Shown piece by piece: positions 1-8,518 of a stretch of 37,911 nucleotides of DNA. Numbering within the stretch: position 1 is the first letter of the stretch; the number at the start of each line of letters is the position of its first letter. The notes beneath the pieces were generated by a model. That model saw only the letters and a program-made list of their open reading frames with translations, made no database searches and was not told the DNA's origin. The position numbers were made by a program, and so were the translations under genes. The stretch is from an uncultured Candidatus Saccharibacteria bacterium. GTDB lineage: Bacteria; Patescibacteriota; Saccharimonadia; Saccharimonadales; UBA4665. The DNA is taken from contig CAIUOC010000044.1 of assembly GCA_903900685.1 (NCBI GenBank), forward strand, positions 1-37,911, read 5' to 3'.

Positions 1-2382
1 AGGACCACTTACAGTATTGGTATTAAATCCTATGATTCCAGCATTCTTAGCGTTAGCGCCTGTATTGAGTGCACTACAGTTATTTAGAGTATTAAGGTTA
101 CTTCCTGCAACTACGTCACCGCCGTTGACACTGAAGTAAGGAACAGTTAAAGCTGTACCTGTAGTTGTTGAAGAACAAGTAAGATTTGAATAAGTAAAAG
201 TTATATTAAAATCTCCCGCTGTCCAAGTAGGTGGAATATTAAATTTATATAATACAGAGATTCCAGGTGGGGACGCTAAAGTGCCGCTAGCAGTTAGAGT
301 ACCTTGAGTCAAAGTCATACCCGTAAAATTACCTGATGCAACTTTTGTACTGACGCTAGCTGGGGGTAGAAGTGGTGCACCATTTAAAGCACTAATACTT
401 ACTGAAGCTGTAATTGAAACCGTAGTATTTTGGCCAACTATAACACTTGGCGCAGAAGTTGGGCCACAGCCTATTGAGTAACAAGGAGGGTAAGTAATTG
501 TCGAGCTAATATTACCATATATCCCTGGAGAAGTTACATTACTATTATAATCTGTTACTTGCAAAGTTACTGTATGTGATACAGTTTGATCAAATGAAGA
601 CATATCAAAAGATGAATTATATGAGAAAGAAGTACCCTCCGAAACTCCGTCAACGATTAGACTGACATTTAAAGCACCGCCGAAAAATGTCCAATCCATA
701 TCCTTATCAAATCCCTTTATTGAGTTTATGTTAGTAGCACTACAACTGGCAGTACCTGAAACTGTTGGAGCAAAATTATCCACACTGGCAAGTACAACAG
801 GTATAGATAATGTACCGTTAGCTCCATTATCACCGCTATTTAATAGTACAGCTCTAGGTATTGTAGCTATTGTTTCAGAAGAAGGAAGTCCGTATGAAGT
901 AGTACCTGATACTTTAGAGTCTGTAGCTGTTATATTTTGAGTGGTGTCTAGTTTATAGCCTGAGGGCGGTGTAATAACAAGAACTTTTCCATCACCACCA
1001 ACCAAACAATTTACACCAAAAATTACCACAGTCCCATTGCCTCCACCTGTGAATGTAGATACGGCTGCTTCCGCAGTTGACCCATGAGGAGTAGCCCCGG
1101 AAATAGTTATAGACCCAATGCTATTATCGTTAGCAGGTGGTGTAATAGACTGTAAGGGCATATTAGTTCCGTCACTGTCGTAATCCCAACATCCAGGCAA
1201 ACTATTATAGCCTGCATAACTGAATGAATTTGTTCCGTTACCCTGATAATTTTGGGTAATGGTTGACCAGATTGGATTAACTGCATTACCGCTCTTTGAA
1301 TCAATGAATTGAGCTTTAACTATATAAAGATGCAGGCCATCATTAAAGCATGACTGACTACTCAGTGCAAGTGCAAAAACTTTTTTACCGAAAAGATATG
1401 CAAATGGTTTTGTGATAACAGATTTGAAGTTCTTAAATATGTCGGCATAAGAGGTAAAATAAACTGCTTTTTTAGAGTAGTTATTAATCATGGCTTGTTC
1501 ATTTGAATATTTTCCTGCGCTAGATTGCTCTAGTCTGAAAATTCCATAATATCCAGATGAGGCTTTATATACACCAGTATTTTGACCAGTATGTGTTAGG
1601 TTTTTTATTGCTTGATAATTCGATATTCCGCCACCGCCAACATCATTATATCTCTCATCGTTAGTCTGCTGATCTACGATATTTTTCATGTAAGAATAAG
1701 TAGATGGAGGACCAGATGGCTGCGTTTCAATCTTATTGGCTAGTTTATAGTAGTCTGTTTGTTGCTTTATAGTTTCATCCGATGCTCCACTATTAAATAA
1801 AGGCAAAAACTGATTAGTTAATACAGACTTTATTTTATTGTCGATACTTGTTGTATCTGGAATATATGGATCCCATCTTATTACGACACCAAATAGTAAA
1901 TTCTTAGCAAATAGCTTAGAATCCAGAGAACTATTAAGATAATTGGTCTGATTAATATAATCTGCCACTTGCTCTGTCATTCCGTATTGATGTAGGACAT
2001 ATATATAGTATTTTTGCTGACTACCATTCCTTACGTAATACTGTTTCATAAAATTATTGACTGCAGACTGGGAATAATCTACGTTTGAGATTTTAGCTTC
2101 ACTGACGTAGGCATTATTCTTAAGAATCGTATTTTTGGCGATATTGGCATATGCACTAAGTGGTTTATGGATTTTATTTTTACTATCTTGAAACTGATAA
2201 TAAGCCTCTAGATTGTGATATAGACTTTTAGTAGTGATAATTCCATTTATGTTTGAATAGTACTTATTGGCTTTATTGTTATATATAAGAGTAATAAACA
2301 AAAAAATCAAAATGAGTAAAGAAACTATCAAAAAAATATATTTGTAGCGTTTTAAGAAATCTTTAGCTTCAGTTTTACCCAT
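1..2382 (-). CDS. Very large N-terminally anchored surface protein, partial (C-terminus beyond window)
   Basis: The frame is open without a stop from the ATG at 2382 to base 1, giving at least 794 residues; the C-terminus lies outside the window. A short basic start (MGKTEAKDFLKRYK) is followed by one hydrophobic helix at about residues 15-34, so the bulk should be extracellular. Residues about 80-420 are Tyr/Asn-rich and could hold a SurA-N/parvulin-like chaperone fold; a GYYGIFRLEQ stretch recalls the end of a parvulin domain, but this is weak. From about residue 440 on the sequence becomes Ser/Thr/Gly-rich and beta-like with a few Cys (GCGPTSAPS, NLTCSS), as in Ig-like or adhesin stalks. 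No LPXTG or other C-terminal signal can be judged. A -10 box lies 7 nt before the ATG and no Shine-Dalgarno is present. I infer an adhesin or host-contact protein; exact function unknown. Confidence 0.8.
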   Translation of the reverse strand, partial: MGKTEAKDFLKRYKYIFLIVSLLILIFLFITLIYNNKANKYYSNINGIITTKSLYHNLEAYYQFQDSKNKIHKPLSAYANIAKNTILKNNAYVSEAKISNVDYSQSAVNNFMKQYYVRNGSQQKYYIYVLHQYGMTEQVADYINQTNYLNSSLDSKLFAKNLLFGVVIRWDPYIPDTTSIDNKIKSVLTNQFLPLFNSGASDETIKQQTDYYKLANKIETQPSGPPSTYSYMKNIVDQQTNDERYNDVGGGGISNYQAIKNLTHTGQNTGVYKASSGYYGIFRLEQSSAGKYSNEQAMINNYSKKAVYFTSYADIFKNFKSVITKPFAYLFGKKVFALALSSQSCFNDGLHLYIVKAQFIDSKSGNAVNPIWSTITQNYQGNGTNSFSYAGYNSLPGCWDYDSDGTNMPLQSITPPANDNSIGSITISGATPHGSTAEAAVSTFTGGGNGTVVIFGVNCLVGGDGKVLVITPPSGYKLDTTQNITATDSKVSGTTSYGLPSSETIATIPRAVLLNSGDNGANGTLSIPVVLASVDNFAPTVSGTASCSATNINSIKGFDKDMDWTFFGGALNVSLIVDGVSEGTSFSYNSSFDMSSFDQTVSHTVTLQVTDYNSNVTSPGIYGNISSTITYPPCYSIGCGPTSAPSVIVGQNTTVSITASVSISALNGAPLLPPASVSTKVASGNFTGMTLTQGTLTASGTLASPPGISVLYKFNIPPTWTAGDFNITFTYSNLTCSSTTTGTALTVPYFSVNGGDVVAGSNLNTLNNCSALNTGANAKNAGIIGFNTNTVSGP

Positions 2383-2763
2383 ATTCACAAATATAATATC
2401 ACTTATGCTTGATAAAAAAAATAACGTATTTATAATTTAATTATATTTTCCAAGGTTTTTAATTATTATGGCAAAAAACTACATCCTTAAGCCTTATGTT
2501 TGGCTTATTAATAGTATATCGGCATAATAACTGAGAACAATTATCATATTGGGGTTGAATTCAGCTTAATTAACAGTAATATTTGAATATTTTAATGAAG
2601 ATTCAATAATAAAATTAACTGTTATTTTAGACCATTGAAAATACTTGTTCTTCTTTATTTGCCATCTAATAGTAGCAATCCATTTTAAAAAGTTTGAGAA
2701 GTTTGAAGTAGTAACGGGAATTGTGCTGATTTTTAGAATCATCAATCTGGCTTATGAAATAAA
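2383..2763. other. 381-bp AT-rich gap, no gene seen
   Basis: Both strands hold many stops and no convincing reading frame. It separates the immunity gene from the surface-protein gene. A weak inverted repeat (TAAGCC at 2488-2493 with GGCTTA at 2502-2507) could be a poor terminator for the toxin/immunity operon. The surface-protein promoter lies at the low-coordinate end. I see no RNA gene. Confidence 0.5.
2390..2395 (-). promoter_or_regulatory. -10 box of the surface-protein gene, leaderless layout
   Basis: On the minus strand TATATT ends 7 nt before the ATG at 2382, so transcription should begin at or within a few bases of the start codon. The -35 position (TTTTTA, 17 bp upstream) matches consensus poorly. 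Confidence 0.4.
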
Positions 2764-3102
2764 TTAGTTTTTCTCTTTCCATCCATCTATAGAATTCATT
2801 AGTAATGATGTAGGAAGATTATATTCCCCATCCCCTTCTCTATAAACAACACTTTTATTGTTCATAATTCTTAATGAACTAGCATTTTCAGCATCTTCTA
2901 TAATAATTCCATCCAGATTCAACTTAGGAAATAGAACGATTTTTATTTCCTCCTTAAGAATATCTAGTTGATCTAATTCATGATCTATAGAATTTAGTAT
3001 TATATTCTTAGCAATAGCTAGTGCTCTATCAAGATGTAACTTTTCGCTTACTATATTTATATGTTCATTAGGTTCTTGGTTTGAATTTATTGCCTCTGAC
3101 AT
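2764..3102 (-). CDS. Putative immunity protein for the EndoU toxin
   Basis: This is a 112-residue soluble protein with no signal or membrane segment. It is acidic: I count 20 Asp/Glu against 11 Lys/Arg, as expected of a protein that masks a basic RNase. It starts 11 nt after the stop of the EndoU gene on the same strand, with an AAGG motif just upstream of its ATG, so the two are almost certainly co-transcribed and made in sequence. I do not recognise the sequence family; immunity proteins diverge quickly. The immunity role is inferred from order (toxin then small acidic gene), size and charge. Alternatives are a toxin-specific chaperone or adaptor. Confidence 0.55.
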   Translation of the reverse strand: MSEAINSNQEPNEHINIVSEKLHLDRALAIAKNIILNSIDHELDQLDILKEEIKIVLFPKLNLDGIIIEDAENASSLRIMNNKSVVYREGDGEYNLPTSLLMNSIDGWKEKN

Positions 3103-3113
3103 AATTTAAATCC

Positions 3114-3737
3114 TTAAATTGGGAACGCAGTTAAAATGTTTCCACTACTGTTTGAAGTAATTACCTCTATATTAACACCATTAACCTGTGCCTTATGTAT
3201 AGACCTAGAATTATTTTCATCACCATTGTCGCTAATCGGTTCATTGGAAACAAGTAATATTGCCTCTAATACTTCTTGAGTTGACCATTCATCTGGAAAC
3301 ATATTAGAACCGCGGCGTTTTATAAATCTTTTATTTTTATTGCTCGAAATCACAATATCTCCTGCCCGATAAACTCCATTTTCATTCTTTTTTTGTGCAG
3401 CTTTATACTTCGAAACTTTTTTACTATTGGGTTTATTGCTTGCAATTGAGGATGCAACCTTTGTTTTGACATTGCCAACTTCTACTTGTGATGGTAAATG
3501 ATGAAGCCCTCCGCTTTCACTGCCAACAAGTATATGTTTAAGTGAGTCGTGACCGTTTTCTGGATTTAGTTCAAATTTTTTAAGGACCCCAGATTCATAA
3601 AACTCCGAGCTAATTAGACCTTTATCTACCATTTCAAGCTCGAATTGTTGTCTATTAAACTCAGAATCATTTATAGAGTCTGAATCATGCTCAGAATTAT
3701 AATGTTTATAGTTAAAGTTACTTATTTTTTCAGTCAT
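3114..3737 (-). CDS. EndoU-family (PF14436-like) RNase toxin
   Basis: The protein has 207 residues and its C-terminal two thirds carry the order of motifs of bacterial EndoU nucleases. These are a first His in KHILVG (H68), a GG-x-HH motif (GGLHHLP, H79/H80), a basic stretch KRRGS (about 140-144) leading into MFPDEWS (146-152), and a closing beta strand GNILTAFP (199-206). The family is known in polymorphic toxin systems, where it cleaves RNA in a rival cell using two His and a Lys. The first 60 residues are polar and charged, with no signal peptide and no recognisable trafficking domain, so the export route is unclear. A well-formed promoter precedes it and a small acidic gene follows. It could instead act inside the cell as a self-directed toxin. 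Confidence 0.72.
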   Translation of the reverse strand: MTEKISNFNYKHYNSEHDSDSINDSEFNRQQFELEMVDKGLISSEFYESGVLKKFELNPENGHDSLKHILVGSESGGLHHLPSQVEVGNVKTKVASSIASNKPNSKKVSKYKAAQKKNENGVYRAGDIVISSNKNKRFIKRRGSNMFPDEWSTQEVLEAILLVSNEPISDNGDENNSRSIHKAQVNGVNIEVITSNSSGNILTAFPI

Positions 3738-3770
3738 TTATTAGATTATTTATTTTAGTAATTTACTTAT

Positions 3771-3799
3771 ATATTAGCATATTTTTATTATTTTGTCTA
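3771..3799 (-). promoter_or_regulatory. Promoter of the EndoU/immunity operon
   Basis: Minus strand: -35 TAGACA at 3799-3794, exactly 17 bp, then -10 TAATAT at 3776-3771, preceded by TGC (extended -10). It is about 34 bp from the ATG. It closely resembles the promoters before the TraB-like gene (10225-10253) and the pilin gene (18400-18428). Confidence 0.65.
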
Positions 3800-3914
3800 T
3801 ATATTCTTCTTAGAATCTTATGTGCAATAAACCATTCAATCTTAAAAATATTACTAAGTTATTGTAAAAAATCGATATATTCAGCGTTATATTCAATAAA
3901 ATGAATATCTATGT

Positions 3915-3925
3915 CATACTTTAAT
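3915..3925 (+). promoter_or_regulatory. Candidate -10 region of the glycosyltransferase/DUF2304 pair
   Basis: CATACT (3915-3920) and the overlapping TTTAAT (3920-3925) lie 5-10 nt before the ATG at 3931. No Shine-Dalgarno is present, so a very short or absent leader is likely. No good -35 is seen. Confidence 0.35.
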
Positions 3926-3930
3926 AGATT

Positions 3931-4653
3931 ATGTCAAAAAAATCTGAGAGTAGGAACATATACAAAAAGAATAGCGATGTCGCAGTAATAGTTCCTGTTT
4001 ATAATGAAGGTTCGATTATAAAAACTACAATTCTAGAACTTGAGCAGTGCTTTAATTACATAATCTGTGTCAATGATGGAAGCAAAGATAACACTTTATC
4101 AGAGCTTAGAAAAACTAATTGTATTATAGTGAATCATCGTCTAAATCTTGGTCAAGGTGCATCCATACAAAGTGGTATAGAATACGCACTTTTAAACAGT
4201 AATAAAAAATATTTTATTACATTTGATGGAGATGGCCAGCATGTCGTAGATGAAGCAGTCAGCATGCTAAAACACCTTCAAAATAATCGTCTAGATATCG
4301 TACTAGGTTCACGCTTTCTTCACAAAAAGACTAATGTGCCTTTTTATAAAACAATAATCTTAAAGATCGCCCTATTACTTTCCAATAAAGTAATAGGTTT
4401 AAAACTATCAGACACACATAACGGATTGAGAGTATTTAATAGGCATGTTGCAGAAACTATAAATTTAGAAGTCTCAGGAATGGCACATGCGACAGAAATT
4501 ATATATAAAATACGCGACAATGTTTACAATTATTCAGAATTTCCAACAACAATTAATTATACCGATTATTCGGTTAAAAAAGGTCAACCTATTATGAATT
4601 CTATAAATATTGTCTTTGATATCCTAATGAATAGGTTTAGTAGAAAAAAATGA
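3931..4653 (+). CDS. GT2 glycosyltransferase, DPM1-like polyprenyl-phosphate sugar transferase
   Basis: This 240-residue protein is a GT-A-fold family-2 transferase. The nucleotide-sugar pocket is seen in VIVPVYNEG (about 19-27) and VNDGSKDNT. The metal-binding motif is FDGDGQH, followed by LGSRF. There is no C-terminal membrane domain, as in the short DPM1-type enzymes that load a sugar onto polyprenyl phosphate at the inner face of the membrane. The next gene overlaps its stop (ATGA) and encodes a DUF2304 protein, a usual partner of such transferases. The product would feed a flippase and GT-C enzymes that decorate cell-surface polymers; the GT-C-like gene at 6481-8493 is a possible user. 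The sugar cannot be told from sequence. Confidence 0.85.
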   Translation: MSKKSESRNIYKKNSDVAVIVPVYNEGSIIKTTILELEQCFNYIICVNDGSKDNTLSELRKTNCIIVNHRLNLGQGASIQSGIEYALLNSNKKYFITFDGDGQHVVDEAVSMLKHLQNNRLDIVLGSRFLHKKTNVPFYKTIILKIALLLSNKVIGLKLSDTHNGLRVFNRHVAETINLEVSGMAHATEIIYKIRDNVYNYSEFPTTINYTDYSVKKGQPIMNSINIVFDILMNRFSRKK

Positions 4654-5027
4654 TAATTAAGATTCTATTATTATTTTTAGTCATATTAATTTTTTTATAC
4701 TTTATTTCAAAATCAGAAACATATAGAATTAAAGCCTGGAAAAAATTGCTAGCATTATTTTTTACATTTTTTGCCACGATTGCAATAATTACACCAAATA
4801 TAGTTAGTGATTTAGCTCGTTTTGTAAATGTTGGCCGGGGAACTGATTTATTGCTTTATATGCTGACTATATCTTTCATATTTGTAAGTGCTAATACATA
4901 TATAAATAATCAGAAAGTTGAAAATCAATTGACTAAAATAATCCGATTGCTAGCACTCTATGAAGCTCAAAATGACAGTCATAATAAAAAAATCAGCAAG
5001 AATATCAATCATAAATTTAACGACTAA
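4650..5027 (+). CDS. DUF2304 membrane protein
   Basis: This 125-residue protein has three predicted membrane helices (about 3-19, 33-51 and 67-83) and a polar C-terminal tail starting near NNQKVENQL. Length, topology and the loop between helices fit DUF2304, a family that sits beside DPM1-like GT2 enzymes. The start ATG overlaps the stop of the transferase (ATGA), so the two are translationally coupled and probably form a complex at the membrane. Its stop overlaps the end of the convergent transporter gene by 11 bp. The biochemical role of DUF2304 is not established; anchoring or assisting the transferase is the usual guess. Confidence 0.75.
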   Translation: MIIKILLLFLVILIFLYFISKSETYRIKAWKKLLALFFTFFATIAIITPNIVSDLARFVNVGRGTDLLLYMLTISFIFVSANTYINNQKVENQLTKIIRLLALYEAQNDSHNKKISKNINHKFND

Positions 5028-5385
5028 TTACAAAACTGAGCCCAATTAATACTAAAAATATTCCCATTACATTGATATAGCTTAATTTTTCATGAAAAAA
5101 TAGTACCGCCAAAAGTGTTGAGAAGATAATAGCAGTTGTAGTCATCGCTATTTGAACAACATAAAATTTATTGTCAGACAGCAGGAAAAAGTAAACAACA
5201 ATTGCAAAAACATATAATAATCCACCCATCCATATTAAAGGACTTGTTATAATATTCTGAATAATGCGCATATTTGTACCATGCATTATTCCATGATGCT
5301 TTACTGCAGTTCCCCATAATGCTTGAGCACCTACAAGCATTATGGCCATAAGTGGTAGAAGAAGATATCTCCCAATCTGTAACAT
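5017..5385 (-). CDS. Small EamA/SMR-like four-helix transporter
   Basis: From the ATG at 5385 this is a 122-residue protein with four hydrophobic helices, the size of small multidrug resistance (SMR) proteins and of half-length EamA/DMT transporters. The last helices carry TLLAVLFFHEKLSYINVMG and ILIGLSF-like text typical of the DMT fold (a FFHEKLS motif before the final helix). A longer frame exists upstream to 5493, but it would run across the divergent glycosyltransferase start and adds Cys/Tyr-rich non-conserved text; 5385 also lies 6 nt from a -10 box, so I chose it. No EmrE-type membrane Glu is evident in helix 1, so a lipid-linked-sugar translocase (ArnE/F-like) is as likely as drug export. 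That would fit the glycan genes on both sides. Confidence 0.65.
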   Translation of the reverse strand: MLQIGRYLLLPLMAIMLVGAQALWGTAVKHHGIMHGTNMRIIQNIITSPLIWMGGLLYVFAIVVYFFLLSDNKFYVVQIAMTTTAIIFSTLLAVLFFHEKLSYINVMGIFLVLIGLSFVISR

Positions 5386-5387
5386 GG

Positions 5388-5397
5388 TACAATTGTA
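5388..5397. promoter_or_regulatory. Palindromic bidirectional -10 element
   Basis: The perfect palindrome TACAATTGTA reads TACAAT, a good -10, on both strands. It lies between two start codons only 18 bp apart. The leftward -10 ends 6 nt before the ATG at 5385 and the rightward one 10 nt before the ATG at 5404, so both messages would have almost no leader. No strong -35 is seen for either direction. Confidence 0.6.
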
Positions 5398-5403
5398 GCA
5401 TAT

Positions 5404-6471
5404 ATGTCTAAAGTAATTTTGAGTAGTTCTAAAAAATGGGCAGAACCAAAAAATATAGGCATAATAGTAGTTGCATTTGACAACCAAGAACATTTAAAAA
5501 AGCTTCTGAAGACAATTGCTCTTCAGAAGCAAAAAAATGACTTTCTTATTGTAATTGATAATCACCCGGAATACCGTTCAGCAATACTTGCAGATAAATA
5601 CGATACGGTAGACAAAGTTATTCGATCTCCAAAAAACTATGGTTTTGCTAAAGGCTGTAATGTGGCAGTTAAGCGATTACCGTCTAATATCGATACCATC
5701 TTAATGCTCAATCCTGATACTATCTTAGAGAAAAATACTTTAAATTTTCTCCGTAAAGAGTTGCCTGCTGAATGGGCTGGTGGTATGCCCTTATTGACAA
5801 TGGCTAATCAAAAAGTGAATAGCGCTGGCAACGTACTTCATATTAGTGGGCTTTCATGGTGTCAAGGTTTCGGTAAGAATGTTAAAGAATATAATGTACA
5901 CAAAGAGGTAGTGATAATTTCTGGTGCTTGTTTCTTGATTCGCAGAAATGTATGGGAAGAATTTGGTGGATTTGAAGAAAATTATTTTATGTATTATGAG
6001 GATACGGATCTTTCGCTTCGTATAAGACTAAAAGGCTACAAAATAGGTTTAATACCGAATGCTCACGTAAAACACGATTATGATTTTCAGAAAAGCCATC
6101 TTAAATGGTTTTATATAGAAAGAAATCGATATTTAATTATATTCGAATTATTTCCATTGCCAGTTATTATTCTACTTTTTCCTCTACTTTTTATGGTTGA
6201 ATTAGGATTATGGGGTTTGGCTATTATAGATGGTAGATTTTTAAATAAACTCAAAGCTAGTTTCTCTGTAATTAAAGTTATCCCATTAATATTCAGAAAA
6301 AGACATTTGAATAAAAAAAACCTACGACTTTCTCCCTTGGAGTTTTTTAATTTATTAAATGGTTCTATTGATACGCCTATACTTAGTCGAATACAAATTC
6401 TTAATCCTTTATTTAACTTTTACTATGAGATTGTAGTTATACTACTTAGATTATTCTACCCAACAAAATAA
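5404..6471 (+). CDS. GT2 glycosyltransferase, WbbL/rhamnosyltransferase-like
   Basis: The protein has 355 residues. An N-terminal GT-A domain shows NIGIIVVAFDNQEHL, the NYGFAKGCNVAV motif and the metal-binding MLNPD, then a FMYYEDTDLSLR motif with the catalytic Asp/Glu pair. This set is typical of the dTDP-rhamnosyltransferase-like (WbbL/RfbF) branch of GT2, which extends lipid-linked O-antigen or cell-wall polysaccharide at the cytoplasmic face. Residues about 240-275 form a hydrophobic hairpin, probably membrane-embedded, followed by a basic tail. It diverges from the transporter gene through a shared palindromic -10 and converges with the GT-C-like gene, with 9 nt between their stops. The substrate is an inference from the family. 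Confidence 0.82.
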   Translation: MSKVILSSSKKWAEPKNIGIIVVAFDNQEHLKKLLKTIALQKQKNDFLIVIDNHPEYRSAILADKYDTVDKVIRSPKNYGFAKGCNVAVKRLPSNIDTILMLNPDTILEKNTLNFLRKELPAEWAGGMPLLTMANQKVNSAGNVLHISGLSWCQGFGKNVKEYNVHKEVVIISGACFLIRRNVWEEFGGFEENYFMYYEDTDLSLRIRLKGYKIGLIPNAHVKHDYDFQKSHLKWFYIERNRYLIIFELFPLPVIILLFPLLFMVELGLWGLAIIDGRFLNKLKASFSVIKVIPLIFRKRHLNKKNLRLSPLEFFNLLNGSIDTPILSRIQILNPLFNFYYEIVVILLRLFYPTK

Positions 6472-6480
6472 TCTAGGGTT

Positions 6481-8493
6481 CTATTCGCCATAAGGAATCT
6501 TACAAATTGAAGATGACTGTAGTTTATTGTTGGATAAATTGGAATTAACATAATATATATTATACTCATGAATTGCCTTAACTAGTTTTAAGTAGCTTTT
6601 ACTTGATGCAAGTTTATTGAACTTATTATTTTCGCCTATTTTATAAGCTATTACAGTATTAACACCAGCCGCTTTCAGATCATATAATCTAAGATTTTGG
6701 TTTAAAGTTTCGGCGCATTTATCTCGGATAATATAATTAGCCATAGGGGCTGCCCCTGCTCCATAATTATTAATAATATGAATTCTTGAAACATCATCAA
6801 TTGTGACTGGCAAGAATGGATCATTTGTGAAGATAGTTCTATTGTTTAATCTTGCAATTTGATCGAGAGTTGTTAAATTTTCCGACCAGTTAGAGCTTAT
6901 ATTAAAAGGAGGGATTTGGATTAGAAATGTAGAATAACCATTACCAAAAGGCAAAGGTACAAATAAAACTAGAATGAATATCCCCATTGTTAGAGTGATT
7001 CTTTTATATCCCCAGCTTAACAATGGCGCAATTAGGATTAAAGTGAAGGAAAGAAGAGGCAGTGCGAAGGAAAAAATATTAATATCAATGAATCTATTAA
7101 CAGCCCACTGAGGAACAGATCTAACTAAAAATGGAACAACTATAGGATTATATACAATCATCGCATAATAGCCCATTGCTATTGAAAGCAAAAGTCTTAC
7201 TTTTAGATTTTTGTTTATATAAATTAAATAAAAAAATCCGACAAAAGTAATTGATGTTAAATTGAAGGATATTATTAAGCAAATAATAATGAAAAAATGA
7301 GTCATTAATCGCATTTTTTTTGTTTTAATTTTTTGGTAATTTAGAAGATAAATTAGAAAAAATACATTAACAGCAATTTGAAAACAAATGAGTGACAATT
7401 TAGGTATTGCCTCAATTATAAAAGGACCATAATGCACAACTTTTAGACTATAACCAGGGTTAAGATGGGTTGGATAAGAAAGTGCATAAATTATCGGAAT
7501 CATTAAAATTATAATCGCCAAAAATATTGGATAAAACAATTTTTTATTTAACAGTCCCAATAAACCATAAATCAATAATATTATTGAGAGAAAACCAGTT
7601 AATATAGTTGCATTAAAAGTATGCGTTGTGGCAGTAAGAATAACTGCCACAAAAAAAATAATTTTTATATCTTTTTCGATTAATAACTTGATACCTATAA
7701 AAAGTAAACTAAACCAAATCATATTAGTATATCTTGGCAATTCAGTAAAAAATATAGCATGATTACTCAAGTAGGGTAAATATGCCAGCATTAAATAGCA
7801 AAAATAATTAAAATATTTGCTATTTTTTAAATAGACCCAAAGAACAGAAAATATACTTACATCCAACATTAACTGCACAAACGAATATGAATATTTCCAA
7901 ACATCTACGGGATTTATATGAAATAAATATGAGACTAGAGATTCTATTGCAAATAAAAAATTAGTTGAATAGCCCGGCTGAACAACACCATTATAGCCAA
8001 AATATGGATCAGCTAAAGTGAAGCGACCGCCAGAAGCAATTTGATAAATTTTGGCAATATGCGTTGCAGCATCGCCATATGGATCTTCACCAGTTTTAAT
8101 AGATATTATATAGTTCAGTAAAACTAAACCACCAATAAATAATAAAATTATTAAACTAGATTTTTTTATGATTATTTGTTTTTTGAAGAGCATAATCCAA
8201 TTTTTTCGATCAATAAACAACAATACTATTGAACAAATTAAAATGAAAACATATATAAATGCTAAAAAAGAAATAGGCCACTCGAATATATAAGCTGGAA
8301 TGATGTAAATCAAGAAAGAGGAAGCCCCTATTGCCCAGAAAATTAATAACGAAACTAGCACATGGGTCGTGCGTAGAAAATCAATAAAGTTTTTTGAACT
8401 ATTAAAAAGTTTAAGTTTTAATAAAAATACAGTCTCAAAAAAACCAATTACAATAAATGACAGCCAAAATAACTGTACGATTAAAATATGCAT
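6481..8493 (-). CDS. Multipass GT-C-like membrane glycosyltransferase (DUF6541-type)
   Basis: From the ATG at 8493 this is a 670-residue protein with at least twelve hydrophobic helices up to about residue 520 and a polar C-terminal domain of about 140 residues. The first large loop carries GEDPYGDAATHIAKI (about 135-150), an acidic-loop motif of the kind GT-C enzymes use near the polyprenyl-phosphate-sugar donor site. The soluble tail (ARLNNRTIFTNDPFLP, GVNTVIAYK) is like the periplasmic end of these proteins. A TTG three codons upstream could also start it, but the ATG directly follows the end of a tiny upstream frame and is preferred. It probably transfers sugars outside the membrane using donors made by the DPM1-like gene at 3931. 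Family placement is moderate; function is inferred. Confidence 0.6.
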   Translation of the reverse strand: MHILIVQLFWLSFIVIGFFETVFLLKLKLFNSSKNFIDFLRTTHVLVSLLIFWAIGASSFLIYIIPAYIFEWPISFLAFIYVFILICSIVLLFIDRKNWIMLFKKQIIIKKSSLIILLFIGGLVLLNYIISIKTGEDPYGDAATHIAKIYQIASGGRFTLADPYFGYNGVVQPGYSTNFLFAIESLVSYLFHINPVDVWKYSYSFVQLMLDVSIFSVLWVYLKNSKYFNYFCYLMLAYLPYLSNHAIFFTELPRYTNMIWFSLLFIGIKLLIEKDIKIIFFVAVILTATTHTFNATILTGFLSIILLIYGLLGLLNKKLFYPIFLAIIILMIPIIYALSYPTHLNPGYSLKVVHYGPFIIEAIPKLSLICFQIAVNVFFLIYLLNYQKIKTKKMRLMTHFFIIICLIISFNLTSITFVGFFYLIYINKNLKVRLLLSIAMGYYAMIVYNPIVVPFLVRSVPQWAVNRFIDINIFSFALPLLSFTLILIAPLLSWGYKRITLTMGIFILVLFVPLPFGNGYSTFLIQIPPFNISSNWSENLTTLDQIARLNNRTIFTNDPFLPVTIDDVSRIHIINNYGAGAAPMANYIIRDKCAETLNQNLRLYDLKAAGVNTVIAYKIGENNKFNKLASSKSYLKLVKAIHEYNIYYVNSNLSNNKLQSSSICKIPYGE

Positions 8494-8494
8494 T

Positions 8495-8518
8495 TTACCC
8501 AATCTTTTTTTGATTCAT
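8495..8518 (-). other. Possible 7-codon upstream frame before the GT-C-like gene
   Basis: The minus strand reads ATG AAT CAA AAA AAG ATT GGG TAA, ending one base before the ATG of the main gene (stop TAA 8497-8495, ATG at 8493). A TATTAT -10 box at 8531-8526 ends 7 nt before this small ATG, the same spacing as other leaderless starts here. It could be a leader peptide that couples translation. Confidence 0.3.

Noticed and set aside
5386-5493. Upstream extension of the small transporter to 5493
   Set aside because: It would run through the divergent glycosyltransferase start, adds non-conserved residues, and the shared -10 sits between the two chosen starts.
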